A stretch of 64,000 nucleotides of DNA from Microbulbifer sp. TB1203 (GTDB lineage: Bacteria > Pseudomonadota > Gammaproteobacteria > Pseudomonadales > Cellvibrionaceae): assembly GCF_030997045.1 (NCBI RefSeq), contig NZ_CP116899.1, positions 186,001 through 250,000 of the forward strand, written 5' to 3'. Under the pieces are notes generated by a model. The model was given only the letters and a program-made list of their open reading frames with translations, had not been told where the DNA came from and searched no databases. The translations under genes were made by a program, and so were the position numbers. Of this stretch, positions 25,626-34,508 are shown piece after piece. Within the stretch, counting starts at the first letter, position 1; every line of letters begins with the position of its first letter.

Positions 25626-27062
25626 ATGATTCGCCATACTAAAATCGTCGCCACCCTCGGCCCGGGCACTGACAAGCCCAATGTGATCGAAGAAATGATC
25701 CGTGCCGGTGTCAATATCGTGCGCCTCAACTTCTCCCACGGCTCCGCCGACGACCACCGCCGCCGCGTGGCGGAAGTGCGCCGCGCGGCCACCGCGCAAA
25801 ACAAGCTGGTCGCGGTACTGGGGGATCTTCAAGGTCCAAAAATCCGTATTGCCCGCTTTGCCGAGGGCAGTATCTGGCTGGAGAACAACAGCGAATTCAC
25901 CCTGGATGCCGATTGTCCGGCAGAGGGCGGTGACCAGCACCGCGTGGGTGTGGACTACCCGACCCTGATCAGCGACTGCAAGGCCGGCGATATCCTGCTG
26001 CTGGACGACGGCAAGATCCGCCTGGAAGTCACCGGTACCACTCCGCAGAAACTTTTCTGCCGGGTGCTCCAAGGGGGCAAACTGTCCAATAACAAAGGCA
26101 TCAACCTTCTCGGCGGCGGCCTTTCAGCCCCCGCGCTGACAGAAAAGGATTATCGGGACATCGTTCTCGCCGCCGAACTGGATGTGGATTTCCTAGCGGT
26201 GAGCTTCCCCCGTTGCGCCGAGGACCTGGAGACCGCGCGCCAGGCCATGCAGAAGGCGGGCAGCCAGGCAGCCATCGTCGCCAAGGTGGAGCGCGCTGAA
26301 GCGGTAGCCGACGACCAGCAGATGGACAGCCTGATCCTCGCCGCCGATGCCATTATGGTGGCCCGCGGCGACCTGGGCGTGGAGATCGGCGATCCGGCCC
26401 TGATCGGCGTGCAGAAAAAGCTGATCAACCGCGCCAATGCCCTGGACCGCGGCGTGATCACCGCGACCCAGATGATGGAATCCATGATCACCAGCCCCAC
26501 GCCCACCCGCGCCGAAGTGATGGACGTGGCCAACGCGGTGCTGGACGGCACCGATGCGGTGATGCTCTCCGCCGAGACCGCCGCCGGCGACTTTCCTGTG
26601 GCCGCGGTGGAATCCATGGCCGAGGTGATCGTGGGGGCGGAACAGTACCTGGGCAGCGTACCGCGACCGGCCGCAAACCAGAGCGCCTCCGACCGCATCG
26701 ACACGGTGATCGCCCAGGCGGCCATCGACGTGGCCGCGCGGGTCGAGAACCTGTGCGCGGTGGCTGCGCTCACCGAGTCCGGGCGCACCCCGCGCATCAT
26801 GTCCCGGGCCACCACGCACCTGCCCATCTACGCACTTACCCGCCACCCGCGGGTGGCGCGCCAACTGGTGCTGCTGCGCGGCGTGGAAGCGGTGGAATTC
26901 GATCCTGCCTCGGTGCCCCTGGGCCACCTGACCGACTCGATCATCGAAGTGCTCGGTTCCCGCCTGGACCTTCAAAAGGGCCAGCGGATTCTGATCACCC
27001 AGGGTGAACGCCTGAACGTGGGCGGACACACCAGCTCTATGCGTATCAAGGAAATTGAGTGA
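25626..27062 (+). CDS. pyk: Pyruvate kinase
   Basis: Converts phosphoenolpyruvate and ADP to pyruvate and ATP. The 478 residues begin MIRHTKIVATLGPGTDKP and contain VRLNFSHGSADDH, GDLQGPKIR, the active-site region AAIVAKVERAEAV, and MVARGDLGVEIG. The length is normal. It ends the carbohydrate array, 146 bp after gap, and probably receives transcripts through the intergenic hairpin or has its own promoter. It is followed by a GC-rich stem-loop at about 27078-27112. Confidence 0.95.
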   Translation: MIRHTKIVATLGPGTDKPNVIEEMIRAGVNIVRLNFSHGSADDHRRRVAEVRRAATAQNKLVAVLGDLQGPKIRIARFAEGSIWLENNSEFTLDADCPAEGGDQHRVGVDYPTLISDCKAGDILLLDDGKIRLEVTGTTPQKLFCRVLQGGKLSNNKGINLLGGGLSAPALTEKDYRDIVLAAELDVDFLAVSFPRCAEDLETARQAMQKAGSQAAIVAKVERAEAVADDQQMDSLILAADAIMVARGDLGVEIGDPALIGVQKKLINRANALDRGVITATQMMESMITSPTPTRAEVMDVANAVLDGTDAVMLSAETAAGDFPVAAVESMAEVIVGAEQYLGSVPRPAANQSASDRIDTVIAQAAIDVAARVENLCAVAALTESGRTPRIMSRATTHLPIYALTRHPRVARQLVLLRGVEAVEFDPASVPLGHLTDSIIEVLGSRLDLQKGQRILITQGERLNVGGHTSSMRIKEIE

Positions 27063-27375
27063 TATTTAACCGGTCTGTCTCTGCCCCCTGCGCCAAGCGT
27101 GGGGCAGGGCAGATGCTTCAAAAATCTCCGTTGAATAAGCCTTTCATCCTGGCGGTTTTCTGATCAATTTCAGACAAGTGGAAGTGCCTAAACTGTCATA
27201 AATAACTATTTTTCGACTCGCTCGAAATTATCTATAAGTTATTGTTTCTCAAAGTATTTTCATCTCTGAGCGCCGGTTGTTTACCGGACCTGCGCTAAAT
27301 CAATCAAACCTTTCGCCAAATTGTCGCCGAGGCAGTAGCTTTTTATTTTCTTTCTGTGTATTGTCGACGATGGAA

Positions 27376-27391
27376 ATGACAGCGCTATCAT
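27376..27391. promoter_or_regulatory. LacI-family operator, receptor gene, upstream copy
   Basis: ATGACAGCGCTATCAT, identical to the copy at 27400-27415. The centres are 24 bp apart, a little over two helical turns. Confidence 0.85.
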
Positions 27392-27399
27392 AAGAAATA

Positions 27400-27415
27400 A
27401 TGACAGCGCTATCAT
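27400..27415. promoter_or_regulatory. LacI-family operator, receptor gene, downstream copy
   Basis: Second identical ATGACAGCGCTATCAT, ending 66 bp before the receptor start codon. This is a plausible position for repression by occlusion of RNA polymerase. Confidence 0.85.
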
Positions 27416-27481
27416 TTGGGGGACAAGATGAAAAAATTTCTAACCAAACCTTTATATCAATAAAAAAGGAAGGGGACATCG

Positions 27482-30055
27482 ATGCTCAAGCGCAACAAAC
27501 TTGCACTCTCCATCAGTGCGGCCATGCTCAGTGGCGGCCTGGTGTCACCACTGGCTCTGGCCCAAAGTGGTGAAGCCCTGGAAGAGGTTACCGTAACTGG
27601 TATTCGCGGTTCGCTCCAGGACGCCCTCAGCACCAAACGCGATTCCTACGCGATTGTAGATGCAATCTCTGCCGAAGATATCGGCAAATTCCCGGACAAA
27701 AACGTCGCCGAATCACTGCAGCGTGTACCCGGCGTAACCATCCAGCGTCAGTTTGGCGAAGGTGCCGCCGTTTCTATTCGCGGCGCCGGTAACGATCTGA
27801 CCCTGACCACCCTGAACGGCCAGAGCGTCGCCTCCACCGGTTGGTTTGTACTGGAGCCGGCCAAGCGCAGTTTCAACTATGAGCTGCTGCCGTCCGAGCT
27901 GGTTGGTGACATCAAAGTATACAAGAGTGCACAGGCCGACCTGGCGGAAGGTGGTGTGGGCGGCACCGTCGAAATCAATACCCGCAAACCGCTGGATTTG
28001 GATTCCATGACTTTGCACGGGTCGTTGGAAGGCTCCTACCAATCGGATTCCAGTGAAGTAGACCCGCAGACGTCGGGACTTGCCAGCTGGAAAAACGACT
28101 CTGAAACTTTCGGTGTGTTGGTCTCCGCTGTTTCCCAGGAACGCAGCCTGCAGCGCCAGGGAAATGAAGCTTTCTGGGAGTGGGGTGCCGGTCCCGTGGC
28201 TTTCGAACAAGAGCGCAAGCGTTCAGCGGTTACCGCCACTTTTCAGTATCAGCCCAACGACCGCCTGGATATCGTATTTAACGCTATCGATATGAAAATG
28301 GAGGCGGATAACACCAATTATGCTCTGTGGCTTACCCAGGGTAACTGCGGCTGGTGTGCAGACGAAAATGGCGACCCGATCACTGTTGATCCCGCGGATC
28401 AAATCAATGGCACTACGGCTCGCGGGCCGATAGCGGTTGCTTATTATCAGGCACGACCTCGCGAAGCCACCATGAGCTCGGACGTTTACGATCTGAGTGT
28501 CGATTATTCCGGTGACGGCTATGTTCTCAGTTTCCAGGCGGGAAGAACCACTTCCTCCGGTGGTACTGATTTTGAAATGGTTTTGGATGATGGATCTGGT
28601 GGTACCCCTGTAGATGGCACTTACGACTTCTTCGGAGGGCAATCCTGGGACCTCGGTAGCTTCGACATGAGCAGCTATGATCCCGGCTCACTGGCTATGG
28701 GAACAGGCGCTAACTACAATGCCACACCCAAGACAGACGATGAGACTTATTTTCAATCGGATCTGGAATTCGATGTGGAATTTGGTGCGATCAATGCGAT
28801 TAAAGCAGGCCTGAAGTGGTCCGACCACAATACCAGCAGCCGTAAATACACTTACTTACTGAGTTCCTCGTTCGATCCGGCGATCCCCACTGCTGAGGTT
28901 CTGGATGGAACCATAGACGCCGGCAGCTACGAGATACCAAAAATCGATGCTGATGCGGCTAAGGACTGGGCCAGATCCGCTACTATTGGCAAAGAGGAAG
29001 ATCTGGGTTCCTACAGTGAGGTTGATGAAACCAATAGCGCGGTCTACGTGATGGCAACTTTCGGTAGCGATAATGTGCGCGGTAATTTTGGTGTGCGTTA
29101 CGTTACTACTGATGCCTCTTCTATTTACTATCTGCAGGATGCCGATGGCAATTATTTGAAAGAGGACATAGACGGTGATTACTCTGAATTCCTGCCGAGC
29201 TTTAACTTGGCTATGGATCTGAGTGATGATGTCATCCTTCGTACCTCGGCCGCCCGTGTCATGGCGCGCCCTCAATATGTAGATATGTATGTCAATCCAC
29301 AGGTGTCTGGTACAGACGATGATCTTGCCGACAATCAGTTCTGGGTTATCGGCAACGTGGATCTGGATCCGTTTATTGCCAATCAGTTCGATATCGGTCT
29401 TGAATGGTACTTCACTGAAGGTTCGCTCTTGTCTGGTGCTGTCTTCTACAAGGATGTGAAGAACTTCGTTACCTATAGCAACACTGACGCGACTGCTGTT
29501 GAAATTCCATTTGCCGGAGCTCTTCGTCCCGAGGAGGAAGCGGCTGGTTGGACAGTTCAGGTCAAAGACAACAACAATGACGCAACTATTCAGGGCTTTG
29601 AACTGAGCTACCAACAGGATTTCGGTAATGGTTTTGGTACCATTTTGAACTACACCAATACTGATACCGAAACGAATCCTGATACTTATACGGATGGCCG
29701 AACAGTACTGAGCGACAGTTCAGAGCATGTTTATAACCTGACGGGTTATTATGAAAATGACCTCTTCTCCGTTCGCTTGGCGTACAACTGGCGAAGCGAG
29801 TATATGATTCGCGAGACAGGTTCCTATGGCAACCGCCTGCATGATGATTTCGGCACTCTTGATCTGAGCGCATTGTGGCATGTTACCGACAATATAGATG
29901 TTAAGTTGAATGCTACGAATCTTCTGGAGGAGGATGCGACTCAGTACGGCAATAATGCTGAAATTACTCCGGGATCTGGGTTCACTTCTGGATTCCCGTT
30001 GTACGAGTACGAATACGCTCGTCGGATTGATCTGGGGGTTTCCGCCAGGTTCTGA
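27482..30055 (+). CDS. TonB-dependent receptor (TonB-Xanth-Caul type)
   Basis: An 857-residue outer-membrane receptor with a signal peptide (LALSISAAMLSGGLVSPLALAQ), a TonB-box-like EEVTVTG, a plug domain (about residues 50-165, including IGKFPDKNVAESLQRVPGVTIQR) and a large beta-barrel ending in an aromatic residue (GVSARF). The subfamily is typical of saccharide uptake in Caulobacter, Xanthomonas and Alteromonadales. Two LacI-type operators upstream suggest GlcNAc or chitooligosaccharides as substrate; this is inference. Much of the gene is visibly less GC-rich than its neighbours. The ribosome-binding site AAGGAAGGGG is strong. Confidence 0.92.
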   Translation: MLKRNKLALSISAAMLSGGLVSPLALAQSGEALEEVTVTGIRGSLQDALSTKRDSYAIVDAISAEDIGKFPDKNVAESLQRVPGVTIQRQFGEGAAVSIRGAGNDLTLTTLNGQSVASTGWFVLEPAKRSFNYELLPSELVGDIKVYKSAQADLAEGGVGGTVEINTRKPLDLDSMTLHGSLEGSYQSDSSEVDPQTSGLASWKNDSETFGVLVSAVSQERSLQRQGNEAFWEWGAGPVAFEQERKRSAVTATFQYQPNDRLDIVFNAIDMKMEADNTNYALWLTQGNCGWCADENGDPITVDPADQINGTTARGPIAVAYYQARPREATMSSDVYDLSVDYSGDGYVLSFQAGRTTSSGGTDFEMVLDDGSGGTPVDGTYDFFGGQSWDLGSFDMSSYDPGSLAMGTGANYNATPKTDDETYFQSDLEFDVEFGAINAIKAGLKWSDHNTSSRKYTYLLSSSFDPAIPTAEVLDGTIDAGSYEIPKIDADAAKDWARSATIGKEEDLGSYSEVDETNSAVYVMATFGSDNVRGNFGVRYVTTDASSIYYLQDADGNYLKEDIDGDYSEFLPSFNLAMDLSDDVILRTSAARVMARPQYVDMYVNPQVSGTDDDLADNQFWVIGNVDLDPFIANQFDIGLEWYFTEGSLLSGAVFYKDVKNFVTYSNTDATAVEIPFAGALRPEEEAAGWTVQVKDNNNDATIQGFELSYQQDFGNGFGTILNYTNTDTETNPDTYTDGRTVLSDSSEHVYNLTGYYENDLFSVRLAYNWRSEYMIRETGSYGNRLHDDFGTLDLSALWHVTDNIDVKLNATNLLEEDATQYGNNAEITPGSGFTSGFPLYEYEYARRIDLGVSARF

Positions 30056-30083
30056 GCCAGAATGCCGATTGGAGTAGGTATGG

Positions 30084-30112
30084 AAAAGGGGGGTCTCTGA
30101 CTTCCCTTTTTA
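30084..30112 (+). terminator. Likely terminator after the receptor gene
   Basis: AAAAGGG pairs with CCCTTTT across a 13-nt loop and runs into TTTTTATT. It lies 28 bp beyond the receptor stop, so the downstream sapC may depend on read-through or on a separate promoter in 30113-30300. Confidence 0.6.
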
Positions 30113-30300
30113 TTCGGGCCATCCACGGCCCTCTGGGGGCGGCCATAGGTCGTGCAAGACAGCGGTTTTGCCGTCGGCGCACCCTGAGAAGGGCCCTCTG
30201 GCCTGCCGGGTTGGCTCAAATTGCTTATGGAAATCTGGTCGTATAAAAAATATACTCTCCGGCTCCAATCAGAATAACCAGATCAATCCAATGGTGTTGT

Positions 30301-31017
30301 ATGACGACTAACCAAGCCCCCAAAATCGTTCCCCTGCGCAGCGACGTTCACCGCAACCTGAAGGTGAGCGAGCTGGGCAGCTTTGAGCATGTGAAGAACA
30401 GCCATATGGTTCCGGTGACTGCGCACGAGTTCAGCCGCCTCGGGGCCGAATACCCGATTGTTTTTGTCAAGAATTCCGATACCGGGCAGTTCCAGTCGGT
30501 GGCTCTGTTGAGCCTGAAGGTGGGGGAGAACCTGTTTGTAGAGGACGGCCAATGGCAGGGCGTATTTGTGCCGGGCTGTATCCGCAACCATCCCTTTGTG
30601 CTGGCGCCGAATGGCCAGGAGCAGGAGCAGTTGATGGTCGCTCTGATCGAGAACAGTCCGCTGGTGACCGAGGAGGAGGGGAATGCCCTGTTTACCGAAT
30701 CGGGCGAGGAGACGGACTACCTGAAGACCAAAAAGCAGACTCTGGTCAGTTTCCTGGAGAGCGACCAGATGACCAAAGCTTTTGTAAAGGTATTGGTCGA
30801 TATGGAATTGCTGACGGCTCAATCGGTTTCAGTCAACGCCGGAGAGGAAAAGATCAACCTCAACGGGCTCTATATCGTCGATGAGAAGAAGCTCAACGAG
30901 CTGAGTGAAGAGCAGTTTGAGGACTTCCGCAAGCGGGGTTTCCTGCCGCCTATATACGCCCAGCTGGGATCCCTGCATCAGCTGTCCAAATTGGCCAAGA
31001 TGCAGGCAAGTGCCTGA
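30301..31017 (+). CDS. SapC family protein
   Basis: A 238-residue soluble protein with SapC-family features (IVPLRSDVHRNLKV, FEHVKNSHMVPVTAHEFSRLGAEYPIVFVKN). SapC genes repeatedly accompany TonB-dependent receptors and flavin halogenase-like genes in Proteobacteria, but the biochemical role is unknown. It lies 245 bp after the receptor gene and 34 bp before the halogenase-like gene. A reverse-strand frame of 179 residues over it is a shadow. Confidence 0.85.
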   Translation: MTTNQAPKIVPLRSDVHRNLKVSELGSFEHVKNSHMVPVTAHEFSRLGAEYPIVFVKNSDTGQFQSVALLSLKVGENLFVEDGQWQGVFVPGCIRNHPFVLAPNGQEQEQLMVALIENSPLVTEEEGNALFTESGEETDYLKTKKQTLVSFLESDQMTKAFVKVLVDMELLTAQSVSVNAGEEKINLNGLYIVDEKKLNELSEEQFEDFRKRGFLPPIYAQLGSLHQLSKLAKMQASA

Positions 31018-31051
31018 TGATGTGATGTAACCGCCAGATGCGATTGGGCTC

Positions 31052-32614
31052 ATGGATAAGAATAACAACAGTGGGCAGATAAGACGTGTTCTGGTGGTCG
31101 GCGGCGGCACGGCGGGTTGGCTGGCCGCCGCCCATCTCGCCAGGAAGTTGGCCTCCCGCTCGCCGGACGGGGTAAAGGTCACTTTGGTGGAATCGGAGAA
31201 TATTCCCACCATCGGCGTCGGTGAAGGCACCGTACCCGCAATACGCCAGACCCTGCACTATCTCGGTATCAGCGAGACGGAGTTTGTCCGCGAATGCGAT
31301 GCCACCTTTAAGCAGGGCATCAAGTTTGTGGACTGGGTGCGCCCGCCGGGCACTCCCGGGCCCGCCTATTACCACCATATATTCGATTATCCCGACCAGA
31401 AGAGTGCCGACCTGATCCCTGCGTGGCTGCTGCAGGGCAGGGAGCGGCCTGTGTTCACCGATGCGGTATCGGTCCAGGGCAGGGTGTGTGACCTGGGCCT
31501 GGGGCCCAAGCTGGTGACGCATGCGGAATATGCGGGGGTGGTCAATTATGCCTACCACCTGGATGCCGCGAAATTCGCGCGCCTGCTCGCCAGGCATGCG
31601 GTCGAGAACCTCGGGGTCGAACATCTTCTCGCCCAGGTCCAGCAGGTCAAGCTCGGTGATGACGGCGCTATCGAGTCGCTGGTAACTGATCGCTTCGGCG
31701 AGCTGCGTGCGGACCTGTTTGTGGACTGTACCGGTTTTTCCTCGCTGCTCCTCGGGCAGGCGCTCGGGGTGCGTTTTATCGACAAGCGGGACGTCCTGTT
31801 TGCGGATTATGCGCTGGCGGCACAGGCTCCCTATCCGTCCGTGGACGCCCTCATCCCCAGCTATACCATCGCCAGTGCCCGGGAGGCGGGTTGGATATGG
31901 GATATCGGGCTGTCGGCGCGCCGGGGCGCCGGTTATGTGTACAGTTCCGACCACACCAGCCATGAGCGGGCGGAGCAGGTGCTGCGCGATTATCTGGGGC
32001 CCCAGGCGGAGGGCGTCCAGTACCGCAGGATTCCCATGTGTGTGGGCTATCGGGAAAAATTCTGGCATAAGAACTGTGTCGCCATAGGTCTGTCGCAGGG
32101 GTTTGTCGAGCCCCTGGAGGCCACTGGTTTGCTGGTGTACGACGCCACTGCGAGAATGCTTGCGGAAACATTCCCCACCTCGGTCCAATCGATGGAACTG
32201 GTGGCCGGGAATTTCAACCGTCGCGCCGGAAGTGCCTGGGACAGTGTGATCGACTTTATCAAGTTGCACTACTGCCTTTCCCAGCGAATGGATAATCCCT
32301 TCTGGCTGGAAAACAGGGAGGGGCTGCCGGATTCCCTGCGGGAAAAGCTTGAGCTGTGGCGATACCAGCCACCCACCGAATACGATTTCCCGAGCAAGGC
32401 GGAGGTATTCAACCTGGCCAACTACCTGTATGTGCTCTACGGAATGGAATTCCATACGGAAGTTCAGCACGCGCGGGCCCGGTATGGAGATATTTCCCAG
32501 GCTGAGAGACAGTTCTCAAGAAATTCGGGGTTGGCCGATGAAATTTGTAGTGGCTTGATTCCGCACCGGGCGCTAATAGAAAAAATCAAACAATACGGGC
32601 TGCAAAAAGTTTAG
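31052..32614 (+). CDS. Flavin-dependent tryptophan halogenase-like protein
   Basis: A 520-residue member of the tryptophan halogenase family. The FAD loop GGGTAG is at 17-22, the equivalent of the catalytic lysine is K87 (DATFKQGIKF) and the equivalent of the catalytic glutamate is E356 (FVEPLEATGL). The diagnostic WxWxIP motif reads WIWDIG at 281-286, so the proline is replaced by glycine. Such variants are common beside TonB receptors and SapC, where halogenation of tryptophan has not been shown. It may modify another substrate, possibly linked to uptake. A second, deleted halogenase gene follows after 9 bp. Confidence 0.87.
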   Translation: MDKNNNSGQIRRVLVVGGGTAGWLAAAHLARKLASRSPDGVKVTLVESENIPTIGVGEGTVPAIRQTLHYLGISETEFVRECDATFKQGIKFVDWVRPPGTPGPAYYHHIFDYPDQKSADLIPAWLLQGRERPVFTDAVSVQGRVCDLGLGPKLVTHAEYAGVVNYAYHLDAAKFARLLARHAVENLGVEHLLAQVQQVKLGDDGAIESLVTDRFGELRADLFVDCTGFSSLLLGQALGVRFIDKRDVLFADYALAAQAPYPSVDALIPSYTIASAREAGWIWDIGLSARRGAGYVYSSDHTSHERAEQVLRDYLGPQAEGVQYRRIPMCVGYREKFWHKNCVAIGLSQGFVEPLEATGLLVYDATARMLAETFPTSVQSMELVAGNFNRRAGSAWDSVIDFIKLHYCLSQRMDNPFWLENREGLPDSLREKLELWRYQPPTEYDFPSKAEVFNLANYLYVLYGMEFHTEVQHARARYGDISQAERQFSRNSGLADEICSGLIPHRALIEKIKQYGLQKV

Positions 32615-32623
32615 ATAAATTCC

Positions 32624-33130
32624 ATGCCTGATCGTAAATCCAGAACTATCAATATCGTCGGAGGCGGTTCCGCTGGCTGGATGACCGCGCTTTACCTCAA
32701 TCGCTATTTTAACGGCGCGGGCGAGAACTTCGTTATCAATGTTATTGAGAGCCCCGATATTGGCATTATCGGCGTCCTGAGCGATCGGGATGACAGCGAT
32801 TTCTGGCGCTCCGCTCCCGAAACGTTGGAACACTGCCCATGGCTCAAGGCGCAGTTGCAGTTGTGGAGCGAAAAAATCTGTGAGTTCCAGGACTTTGCCG
32901 GCACCTTTGCCAGCATTTTTTCCGATTTGAATTACCGCTATGTGCTCTACGGCATGCAGCATTATCCCAGACTCGGAATTCAACTGGATAAGAAGCGGGG
33001 CGATGCTCTGCTGGGGCAGTTTCGCGCGATGGCGGACAGGGCTGTGGCAAACAGCCTGCACCACAGCGATTTCCTGCAGTTTTTTGCCCGGGGGCCTCTT
33101 CGGAAAGACGTGGTAAGTGTCAATGTTTAG
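32624..33130 (+). pseudogene. Tryptophan halogenase-like gene with a large internal deletion
   Basis: A 168-residue frame with a normal halogenase N-terminus (FAD loop VGGGSAGW at 12-19, then ESPDIGIIGV to residue 51) joined directly to a halogenase C-terminus (LSDRDDSDFW ... YRYVLYGMQHYP from residue 52). Aligned by eye with the 520-residue neighbour, about 350 residues are missing, from V56 to about L409 of that protein. The missing part includes the catalytic Lys and Glu and the WxWxI motif. The deletion is in frame, with the junction at about 32776/32777. The remnant is unlikely to be a halogenase, though the frame is intact and could still be translated. Confidence 0.82.
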
Positions 33131-34166
33131 TGCCGGAAGAAACAGGCTTTGGCTTTGGGGGCTGTGGCTGGCGGTTTTTTATGGCAGCTGGCTTGTTCTG
33201 GTGGCGGTGCTCGGCCACTGGCAAACCGCTGAGGATCACTGGCCGATGGCCCTCGCCATGGCGCTGGGCAGCTACGCTGCCGGTTCCACTCCCATGGGGG
33301 GCGGCACCGTGGGCTTTCCGGTGCTGGTGCTCCTGTTCGATATGCCGGCGAGTCTGGGGCGGGATTTCAGTTTTGCAGTGCAATCCATCGGTATGGTCAG
33401 CGCCAGTATCTTTATCCTGTGCCGGCGGCAGCCGCTCGCCTGGTCGATGTTGCGCGGCGCTATGCTGGGGAGTCTGGTCGGCACACCCCTGGGCATATTT
33501 CTGATTGCCCCCTTTGTGGCGGATCTGTGGATAAAGCTGACCTTTGCAGTTCTCTGGGGCAGCTTTGGCGTTCTGCACCTGTACCGCCTGGGGGAAATTA
33601 CTTCTTTCACCGGCAATGCCCGCGGGCGGGAGCGCCAGGATTTCAGTTTGGGCCTGGTGCTGGGTTTACTGGCGGGCGGCTTTGCCGCGGCGGTGACCGG
33701 CGTGGGTATCGATATGGTGATATACGCGGCGCTGGTAGTACTGTGCCGGGTGGATCTGAAGATCGCGATTCCCACTTCGGTAGTGATTATGGCGTTTACC
33801 TCCGTCGTCGGTGTGGTGGTGAAAAGCCTCAGTGGTGACTGGCAGCCGGGCGTGTTCGGCAACTGGCTCGCCGCGGCGCCGGTGGTGGCGCTGGGCGCGC
33901 CGCTGGGGGTATTTGTGGTGAGCCGTATCGGCCGCCGGCCTACACTGCTGGTGGTGGCGATGCTCTGCGTGGGGCAGTTTGTATGGACCTGTTTCGAGGA
34001 GAGTGCGGTGCTCGGCCCGTGGGGGCTGGCCCTCGCTGCAATGTCGCTCGGGATTTGTATTCTCGGTTTTGAGTGGGTAAGGCGTATCGGAATGCGGTTG
34101 GCCGGGGTGGATGCCGATCGCACTATACATTCCGGGCCGCAGGTACCCGTCTCGACCGGCCTGTGA
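33123..34166 (+). CDS. TSUP family membrane permease (TauE/SafE-like)
   Basis: A 347-residue polytopic protein with about eight hydrophobic segments and two similar halves (YAAGSTPMGGGTVGFPVLVLLF and GGFAAAVTGVGIDMVIYAAL), typical of the sulfite exporter/TSUP family. The substrate is unknown; sulfite, sulfonates or organic anions are known in the family. The ATG at 33123 overlaps the end of the deleted halogenase gene by 8 bp, implying translational coupling to that remnant; a GTG at 33117 is an alternative start. It ends the receptor-SapC-halogenase cluster. Confidence 0.85.
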   Translation: MFSAGRNRLWLWGLWLAVFYGSWLVLVAVLGHWQTAEDHWPMALAMALGSYAAGSTPMGGGTVGFPVLVLLFDMPASLGRDFSFAVQSIGMVSASIFILCRRQPLAWSMLRGAMLGSLVGTPLGIFLIAPFVADLWIKLTFAVLWGSFGVLHLYRLGEITSFTGNARGRERQDFSLGLVLGLLAGGFAAAVTGVGIDMVIYAALVVLCRVDLKIAIPTSVVIMAFTSVVGVVVKSLSGDWQPGVFGNWLAAAPVVALGAPLGVFVVSRIGRRPTLLVVAMLCVGQFVWTCFEESAVLGPWGLALAAMSLGICILGFEWVRRIGMRLAGVDADRTIHSGPQVPVSTGL

Positions 34167-34198
34167 GCCGCTTGGGAAGTTTTCACGATTTGAAAAAA

Positions 34199-34273
34199 TG
34201 GCTGGGGCGGTAGGATTCGAACCTACGCATGACGGGATCAAAACCCGCTGCCTTACCGCTTGGCTACGCCCCA
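34199..34273 (-). tRNA. tRNA-Gln (anticodon TTG), copy 1
   Basis: A 75-nt cloverleaf. Acceptor TGGGGCG pairs with CGCCCCA, the anticodon loop is TTTTGAT (TTG), the T-loop is GGTTCGAATCC, and discriminator G plus CCA are encoded. It is followed on its strand by a T-run. The gene is identical to the copy at 39229-39303. Confidence 0.95.
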
Positions 34274-34313
34274 GTATCGGGACGGCGAAAAATATATTTT
34301 CGCCGATTGAAAA

Positions 34314-34390
<77 letters not shown>

Positions 34391-34508
34391 ACTTTGACCC
34401 GGCTCAGGTCCGGGGTGATTTCCGGGCCAACCGAGGGCGCGCATTATCGGGCCCTGAAGCGGGGCTGTCAACCCCTGTTTTCGCTGTCTTTTCAGTAGGT
34501 TAGCGCAG

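Larger units (their letters stand above)
27063..27481. other. Regulatory region upstream of the TonB-dependent receptor
   Basis: A 419-bp AT-richer gap. It starts with a GC stem-loop after pyk (CTGCCCC...GGGGCAG) and contains two LacI-type operators 24 bp apart near the receptor gene. No ORF of note was found. Confidence 0.75.

Noticed and set aside
28856..29614. Minus-strand 252-codon frame inside the TonB receptor gene
   Set aside because: It is antisense to an intact receptor barrel and has no protein-family features.
30283..30822. Minus-strand 179-codon frame over sapC
   Set aside because: It is the shadow frame of a recognised SapC protein.
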